In this document: in pieces, positions 5,742 through 9,781 of the stretch
How positions within the stretch are numbered: the first letter of the stretch is position 1
Layout: each line of letters opens with the position of its first letter
DNA from: Candidatus Thalassarchaeaceae archaeon
Lineage (GTDB): Archaea; Thermoplasmatota; Poseidoniia; Poseidoniales; Thalassarchaeaceae
DNA: 9,781 nt
NCBI GenBank assembly: GCA_029250425.1
Contig: JAQXFF010000117.1
Coordinates: 1-9,781, forward strand
Direction of reading: 5' to 3'
Translations under genes and position numbers: made by a program
Notes under the pieces: generated by a model
The model's input: the letters and a program-made list of their open reading frames with translations, nothing else
Told to the model about the DNA's origin: nothing
Databases searched by the model: none

Positions 5742-6581
5742 TCAGGATTCTTCGGATAAGCGAACGAACATTCCCCACACATCGACACCAGCCGCGGCTG
5801 CTCTCTCGCTCACTTCTATGAATTGTGGGTGTTCCATGATATCGCCCATTTCTTGACCACCCGCAACAAGCAATGAAATGACTTGGCGCATTTCAGATTC
5901 AAGTGGAGATTCAGTTTGAGGTGCAGCTACTGGTGGCAAATCTTCCTCAGTCATTGGAATGGGTTCTGCAATAGGTTCGGGTTCTGCTTGAACAACAGCC
6001 TTCACTACAGGTGCAGGTTCTGTTTCTGGTATTTCCTCATCCCTTGTTTGTGATATTTCACTGATCATAGATGCGGCCAAATCCTCCATTGAAGAATCAG
6101 ACACAGTGTCTAGAATGGGCCCGGGGTGGGTGACGAATGCCTTTCTTGACATCGAAGATGGAGATTCGGAAAGAGGGATTTTCTCTGGGAGTGGTATGGC
6201 GGGATGGTGGAAGCAAGCCCAGTTTTCGCCCTCAAATGAAGCATCACTAGAGGGAACGATTTGCACTTCACCGCGTACCCATCCTTGGCCGATGAGGGGC
6301 TGCATCCATCGCCCAAGATCGGCCATCGCCACATCGACAAATTGGAATGATGCAAGTGCATGATCAAGACCAATTGCATCAATATCTTCTCTTTCTGCAC
6401 GCGGGCGATGGAATACGGAAACCGCTGATTCTTCTATGGCTACAGTCCGGCCATGATTCCGAAGTGCATGTCTGTCGGCGCGTGCACCGAGCATCATGAT
6501 GCGTGTGCGTGCTCCATATTGTTCCCATCCATTCGTCAGGCCATCGAGTGAGCCGGATTCGACAATCTCAACCTCGCCCAT
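5742..6581 (-). CDS. Uncharacterised protein with acidic Pro/Glu-rich linker
   Basis: I do not recognise this 279-residue protein. Residues 1-130 look globular, with mixed strands and helices and a Trp-rich part (WMQPLIGQGWVRGEVQIVP, 92-110). Residues about 155-228 are acidic and rich in Pro, Glu and Ser (EPEPIAEPIP, 200-209), so probably disordered. Residues 228-279 appear helical and include a WGMF segment near the end. There is no signal peptide, membrane segment or metal-binding cysteine cluster. The only upstream in-frame possibility is closed by a TAG, so the ATG at 6581 is the first usable start, with only a weak Shine-Dalgarno. It lies 38 nt after asd and 54 nt before the zinc-ribbon gene. 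Codon use resembles its neighbours, which supports a real, probably lineage-specific gene. The linker implies a two-domain scaffold (inference). Confidence 0.7.
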   Translation of the reverse strand: MGEVEIVESGSLDGLTNGWEQYGARTRIMMLGARADRHALRNHGRTVAIEESAVSVFHRPRAEREDIDAIGLDHALASFQFVDVAMADLGRWMQPLIGQGWVRGEVQIVPSSDASFEGENWACFHHPAIPLPEKIPLSESPSSMSRKAFVTHPGPILDTVSDSSMEDLAASMISEISQTRDEEIPETEPAPVVKAVVQAEPEPIAEPIPMTEEDLPPVAAPQTESPLESEMRQVISLLVAGGQEMGDIMEHPQFIEVSERAAAAGVDVWGMFVRLSEES

Positions 6582-6619
6582 ACCGCATCGTCAGTCTATC
6601 GAGCACTTGAGGATGGCCC

Positions 6620-7675
6620 TCATTCGCCCAGCAACCCCTCAGCCAGAGCCAATTCAGCCAAAAGCACGGTTCCGCCAGCGGCTCCACGGATTGTATTCTC
6701 CGACCAAGCTCTGAATGTAACCATATCTCCGTCTACATCGAATTCTCCAATTCGAACCGCCATCCCTGCCTTGAGATCGGTGGCAGGGTCGGCCATTGAA
6801 CTTGGAATCAAATCGTCAACAAATACGAATGGTGTTTCGGGGGCTGATGGCAAATCCAAGGCTTGAGGGCGGGACCGATAATTTTCCATCCATTCGCGCA
6901 CTTCTTCTTCATTTTTTTCAACATGAAGATCAGCGATAACGTTGACGACGTGCCCATATTCTCGGTTCACTCGTCGAACAGTCACCTGTACAGGTAGTTT
7001 TGCAGATTTCACTCCACCCACTCGGGCCCGACCCAGAAGACTCAAACATTCTTCTTTCATTTTCTCTGCTTCACCAGGGATGTCTGATGAATGCTCGTTG
7101 GTGTCACGATAATTTGTGAGTAAGTCTATGCCGCCTCCAGAAAGAGATTGTTCAGTGGCGATTGAAACGCCATCGAGTCCAATAAAATCCCAGAGAGGTT
7201 TGAGTGGTAAGGCGGCAGGCACAATGGTGCAATTGGTGCTGCATGCAACGAAACCCTTTGCTGAATCTCCGTTGTTTAGAGTGAGAAGGTGATGTGGATT
7301 GAGATCAGCAACAATGAGGGGTACATCGTTATCCATTCTGTGGGTACTGGCATTGCTGAATACGAATAGGCCCTTTTCGGCGAGTGGTTTCTCGACAGTG
7401 ATGGCAATTTCGGATGGTAGGGCGCTGAACACCACTTCGAAATCCTCTACATCGTTCATGAGTGAATCCATGCTTCGTATCTGCAGTGGTGGGATATCAG
7501 GACGGACTTCTGGCAGATGCCATTCCAAATCGGCAAGATTCTTGCCCGCTGTACGTGGTGAACCGTAGACAGCCACGAGTTCAAACCATGGGTGGTTCGC
7601 AAGGCGTTGCTGGAATCGCTGTGCCACGAGCCCACTGGCCCCCAAGACCGCCACCTTGCGCACGCGCATACACAT
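6620..7675 (-). CDS. asd: Aspartate-semialdehyde dehydrogenase
   Basis: It reduces aspartyl phosphate with NADPH to aspartate semialdehyde, the branch point to lysine, threonine and methionine, in the cytoplasm. Numbered from the ATG at 7675 (351 residues), the dinucleotide-binding motif VLGASGLVAQRF is at 10-21 and SNAS at 107-110. The catalytic Cys149 lies in CSTNCTIVP, followed by the stretch ALPLKPLWDF. The catalytic His242 is in YGHVVNV, and GGTVLLAEL closes the C-terminal region. The Cys context and length match the archaeal/fungal class. The frame stays open to 7741, but starting there would leave only 5 bp before divergent rmuC. ATG 7675 has AAGGAG 12 nt upstream, and ATG 7669 (MRVRKVAVLG) is equally plausible. 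It is probably the first gene of the minus-strand operon. Its metabolic role does not relate to the RNA genes downstream. Confidence 0.94.
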   Translation of the reverse strand: MCMRVRKVAVLGASGLVAQRFQQRLANHPWFELVAVYGSPRTAGKNLADLEWHLPEVRPDIPPLQIRSMDSLMNDVEDFEVVFSALPSEIAITVEKPLAEKGLFVFSNASTHRMDNDVPLIVADLNPHHLLTLNNGDSAKGFVACSTNCTIVPAALPLKPLWDFIGLDGVSIATEQSLSGGGIDLLTNYRDTNEHSSDIPGEAEKMKEECLSLLGRARVGGVKSAKLPVQVTVRRVNREYGHVVNVIADLHVEKNEEEVREWMENYRSRPQALDLPSAPETPFVFVDDLIPSSMADPATDLKAGMAVRIGEFDVDGDMVTFRAWSENTIRGAAGGTVLLAELALAEGLLGE

Positions 7676-7746
7676 ACGTGATGTCGTCTCCTTCTTCATT
7701 GGAACGGAAGTGTAGACTTCAAGAACCATGACGTCGAGCATAGAGT
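7676..7746. promoter_or_regulatory. Divergent upstream region of asd and rmuC
   Basis: About 71 bases separate the proposed asd start from the ATG of rmuC, so the promoters of both genes must lie here or inside the gene ends. GAAGT-GTAG-ACTTC (7707-7720) is a 5-bp inverted repeat with a 4-base centre, and GACGTC (7730-7735) is a 6-bp palindrome. Either could be an operator. I see no convincing archaeal TATA box on either strand. The region also holds AAGGAG, the likely Shine-Dalgarno of asd. Confidence 0.4.
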
Positions 7747-8946
7747 ATGTCCAGTGAACAAACCCTACTCATAACCTTCCTAATTATCGTGCTTGCAGCA
7801 ATCCAAGTAGTAATCTTACTTCAACTCAGAAATTCAAAAGGGGGTGCAGGTTCAATTGATGAAAGTGCATTCAATCAAATTTCGATGAATGCATTAAGCC
7901 AAAATAATGAGCAATTCCTAGCTTTGGCAGAGCAAAGATTCAATGTGCAAAAAACAGATGCCGATAACCAACTGGAGATGCGAAAAAGAGAAATCGAAAA
8001 TTTGTTACAACCTCTGAATGAACAGCTCAAGAATTTGGAAACGGAAAACAAGGAAATGGAGAAATCCCGAAATCAGGCTTATGGCGACTTGAAACAACAT
8101 GTCCAACAGATGATTACTGGTGCAGAGAGGTTGGGGCGTGAAGCAAGCAATCTCACAACAGCTCTCACAAAAAGTGCTCAGGTTAGAGGAAACTGGGGTG
8201 AAATCAGTCTGTCGAATATCTTAGAAATGTCTGGACTTCGTGAAGGTATTGACTATGTTGAGCAGGAGACTCAAGGAGATGGGAAGCGACCTGATTTCAT
8301 TGTAAACATCCCGGGTGGAGGTAAGATCCCAATTGATGCAAAAGCATCGGGGAAGAAATTTCTGGAGTCGCTTGATGAAGCAGACGACGACACACGAATG
8401 GCTCTATTGGAGAAACATGCAAGTGCAATGCGCGACAGGGTTAATGAACTGAAAAAGAAGGCATACAGAGACTCTGTTGAAGGAGATGTTGAAGCCGTCG
8501 TAATGTTTGTACCGTCAGAATCCTTACTTGCAATTACCTTTGATTTCGAGAGAGATTTACATGAATATGCTATGAAATCTGATATCCTCATTGCATCACC
8601 GGTTTCAATCTTAGCTCTTTTACGGACAATTGCATTCCAATGGCGACAAGTTGAGCAGGCAGAGAATACCCGTGAAGCGGTTGACATTTGTCGTGAACTC
8701 TACCGGCGTTTTGCCGTTTGGTCTGAGCATTATGGTAAAGTCGGAGTGAATTTACGTGGCGCTGTTGAAACCTACAATAAGTCTGTATCGTCTTATCAAA
8801 GTCGAATAAACCCACAGGTTCGCCAGTTGAATGAGTTAAGATTGAATGATGATTTGAATAAATCAATCACCGCTCCCGCCGAGGTTGAATTAGAACCCAA
8901 AAGCCTTCCAGCCCCAGAATCAATAGTTGGTTCTGAAGAGGAATGA
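7747..8946 (+). CDS. rmuC: RmuC family protein (membrane-anchored predicted nuclease)
   Basis: RmuC proteins carry a PD-(D/E)XK-type nuclease fold; in E. coli RmuC limits inversions between short inverted repeats. This 399-residue protein has an N-terminal membrane helix (about 6-26), then a coiled coil rich in Gln, Glu and Asn (about 50-125). The RmuC domain (about 135-360) follows with QVRGNWGE (145-152), RPDF (181-184), IDAKAS with Asp197 and Lys199 as likely catalytic residues, and VMFVPSE (252-258). An acidic, probably disordered tail ends it. Length and order are normal for the family. It is the only plus-strand gene here and appears slightly richer in A and T than its neighbours. The family is mainly bacterial, so past transfer is possible. 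There is only a weak Shine-Dalgarno. Its TGA abuts the stop codon of the convergent glycosyltransferase. Confidence 0.93.
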   Translation: MSSEQTLLITFLIIVLAAIQVVILLQLRNSKGGAGSIDESAFNQISMNALSQNNEQFLALAEQRFNVQKTDADNQLEMRKREIENLLQPLNEQLKNLETENKEMEKSRNQAYGDLKQHVQQMITGAERLGREASNLTTALTKSAQVRGNWGEISLSNILEMSGLREGIDYVEQETQGDGKRPDFIVNIPGGGKIPIDAKASGKKFLESLDEADDDTRMALLEKHASAMRDRVNELKKKAYRDSVEGDVEAVVMFVPSESLLAITFDFERDLHEYAMKSDILIASPVSILALLRTIAFQWRQVEQAENTREAVDICRELYRRFAVWSEHYGKVGVNLRGAVETYNKSVSSYQSRINPQVRQLNELRLNDDLNKSITAPAEVELEPKSLPAPESIVGSEEE

Positions 8947-9666
8947 TTAGACCCGATTAACCGGTCTAGGGAACATTCTGCGAACCAGTAGTTTGCGTAG
9001 AATACGCACTCCATCACCAACCGATCCTAATTTGGATTCCCCTATTCGAGGGACGTAGGATATGGGGACTTCACTCATTCTTAGACCTTCAGTGGCACAG
9101 GCAGTATACATCTCGGCTTCGATTTCAAACTCTGTTGAATTCAATGACATCCTCTGTATCGCACTACGTCTAAAAGCCCAGTACCCAGTGCAAACATCAC
9201 TGATGAAAACACGATACAAGGCAACTGCAAACCACGTGAGGATGTGGTTCCCAATCCAGTTGACCCTCGACATTGCACCAGGGTGAATATTACCCCTCAA
9301 TCGGCTTCCAATAACCACATCATATTCACCTTGCTCAAGATGTTCAAGGAGCCGTAGCATCTCATTGGGGGCATAGGTTCCATCCGCATCGAGCATGACC
9401 AACACCTCGTCATGGTGGGCGAGGAAGCGCGCAAATCCTTCTCTCATTCCAAACCCTTTGCCCGCGGCAGGACCTTGGACGATTACCTCCAAACCCAATT
9501 CTGTTGCTCGCTCTTGAGTACCATCTGTACTCCGTCCATCAGCAACAACGATGCGTGGTTCCCATCCGGCTGCTCGAAGCGCATCGAGCGGCAGTGAATC
9601 AATGACCTTTGGCAATGCGTCAACCTCGTTGAAGGCGGGCAGCAATATTGTCAAACCTCGCATCAT
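8947..9666 (-). CDS. Family 2 glycosyltransferase (dolichyl-phosphate sugar synthase-like)
   Basis: This 239-residue GT-A enzyme probably moves a sugar from a nucleotide donor to a polyprenyl phosphate at the inner face of the membrane, for N-glycosylation or surface polymers. Motifs are LLPAFNE (8-14), VADGRSTDGT (41-50), metal-binding LDADG (92-96), VIGSR (118-122), and DVCTGYWAFRR (157-167), the DPM1-like region. FEIEAEM (180-186) follows. There are no C-terminal membrane helices, so it is the short soluble or peripheral type. The donor sugar cannot be read from the sequence. ATG 9666 is preferred over the TTG at 9696 because GAGGTGA (9680-9674) lies 7 nt upstream and the ATG overlaps the stop of the preceding gene as ATGA. 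Translation is therefore probably coupled to that gene, whose own function is unknown. Its TAA stop directly touches the rmuC stop. Confidence 0.9.
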   Translation of the reverse strand: MMRGLTILLPAFNEVDALPKVIDSLPLDALRAAGWEPRIVVADGRSTDGTQERATELGLEVIVQGPAAGKGFGMREGFARFLAHHDEVLVMLDADGTYAPNEMLRLLEHLEQGEYDVVIGSRLRGNIHPGAMSRVNWIGNHILTWFAVALYRVFISDVCTGYWAFRRSAIQRMSLNSTEFEIEAEMYTACATEGLRMSEVPISYVPRIGESKLGSVGDGVRILRKLLVRRMFPRPVNRV

Positions 9667-9781
9667 AGATTTCTCACCTCGATCCAATGCACCCAAAGTC
9701 CGTTCGAATCCAGTATCCTGTCACTTCTCCCAGAGATTCCTGCGGGGTCCAACCAACTGTCCTCCTCTACCGTTACAGAGA
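9663..9781 (-). CDS. 3' end of an unidentified gene (partial)
   Basis: From the right edge, one minus-strand frame is open for 38 residues (first codon at 9779-9777) and ends in TGA at 9665-9663. This TGA overlaps the glycosyltransferase ATG as ATGA. The other two frames contain stops. The fragment includes SWLDPAGISGRSDR and ends in WVHWIEVRNL, with several Trp and acidic residues and no membrane segment. I cannot name the family. The four-base overlap and sole open frame support a real gene in one operon with the glycosyltransferase. Confidence 0.55.
   Translation of the reverse strand, partial: SVTVEEDSWLDPAGISGRSDRILDSNGLWVHWIEVRNL
9674..9680 (-). promoter_or_regulatory. Shine-Dalgarno for the glycosyltransferase
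   Basis: GAGGTGA on the minus strand lies 7 nt upstream of the ATG at 9666-9664, inside the end of the preceding gene. It decides against the longer TTG start at 9696. Confidence 0.65.

Noticed and set aside
7676..7741. N-terminal extension of asd to a start at 7741
   Set aside because: It would leave 5 bp to the divergent rmuC start, adds residues unlike the family, and would give 373 residues against a usual length near 350. The ATGs at 7675 and 7669 sit just before the dinucleotide-binding strand.
9667..9696. Glycosyltransferase start at the TTG at 9696
   Set aside because: The extra ten residues precede the normal family start, and GAGGTGA is placed for the ATG at 9666, which also overlaps the upstream stop as ATGA.
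9697..9725. GTTCGAATCC at 9702-9711 resembles the T-loop of a tRNA
   Set aside because: The bases on either side (GTCCG and CCAGT) do not form a T-stem, no acceptor stem or anticodon arm can be drawn, and the region is coding on the minus strand.

Overview
The window looks like a piece of an archaeal chromosome, probably a marine euryarchaeon of the Poseidoniales (Marine Group II) kind. Clear archaeal signatures are an exosome cap subunit Csl4, a METTL5-type archaeal rRNA methylase, a COG1031-type radical SAM protein with a C-terminal helix-hairpin-helix, and an archaeal-class aspartate-semialdehyde dehydrogenase. Mixed in are families more typical of bacteria (RmuC, an ABC-F ATPase, a single RRM domain), a mixture that fits mesophilic marine archaea. 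The lineage is an inference from gene content, not a demonstrated assignment. Shine-Dalgarno sequences of the GAGGTGA type precede several genes and help to settle their starts.

Layout. Positions 1-7675 hold one long minus-strand run read from right to left: asd, an unrecognised 279-residue protein, a 75-residue zinc-ribbon protein, a METTL5-like methylase, a Csl4-RRM fusion, a radical SAM/HhH protein, an ABC-F ATPase, and the first codons of another gene leaving the left edge. Spacings are small (38 and 54 nt, 1-nt overlap, 97 nt, 9 nt, 11-nt overlap, short overlap), so most of it is probably one operon. rmuC (7747-8946) is the only plus-strand gene. It diverges from asd across about 71 nt and meets a family 2 glycosyltransferase (8947-9666, minus) stop to stop with no spacer. 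At the right edge the C-terminal end of one more minus-strand gene overlaps the glycosyltransferase start by 4 nt (ATGA). No stretch over 300 bases lacks a gene, and I see no tRNA, rRNA, CRISPR array, insertion sequence or integration site.

Biology. The core of the operon (zinc ribbon, rRNA m6A methylase, exosome subunit, radical SAM with a nucleic-acid-binding hairpin, ribosome-associated ABC-F) reads as an RNA processing, modification and translation neighbourhood. Its most unusual member is the 443-residue Csl4. It has the normal three Csl4 domains, then an RGG-rich linker, a CxxC-x17-CxxC zinc motif, a complete RRM and an Arg/Gly tail, so an RNA-recognition module is covalently attached to the exosome cap. 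The second notable point is that the radical SAM gene appears to start at a CTG codon behind an extended Shine-Dalgarno, 87 codons upstream of the first plausible GTG. Without that extension the conserved N-terminus is lost. A GC-rich spacer upstream of csl4 holds two perfect hairpins of unknown role.
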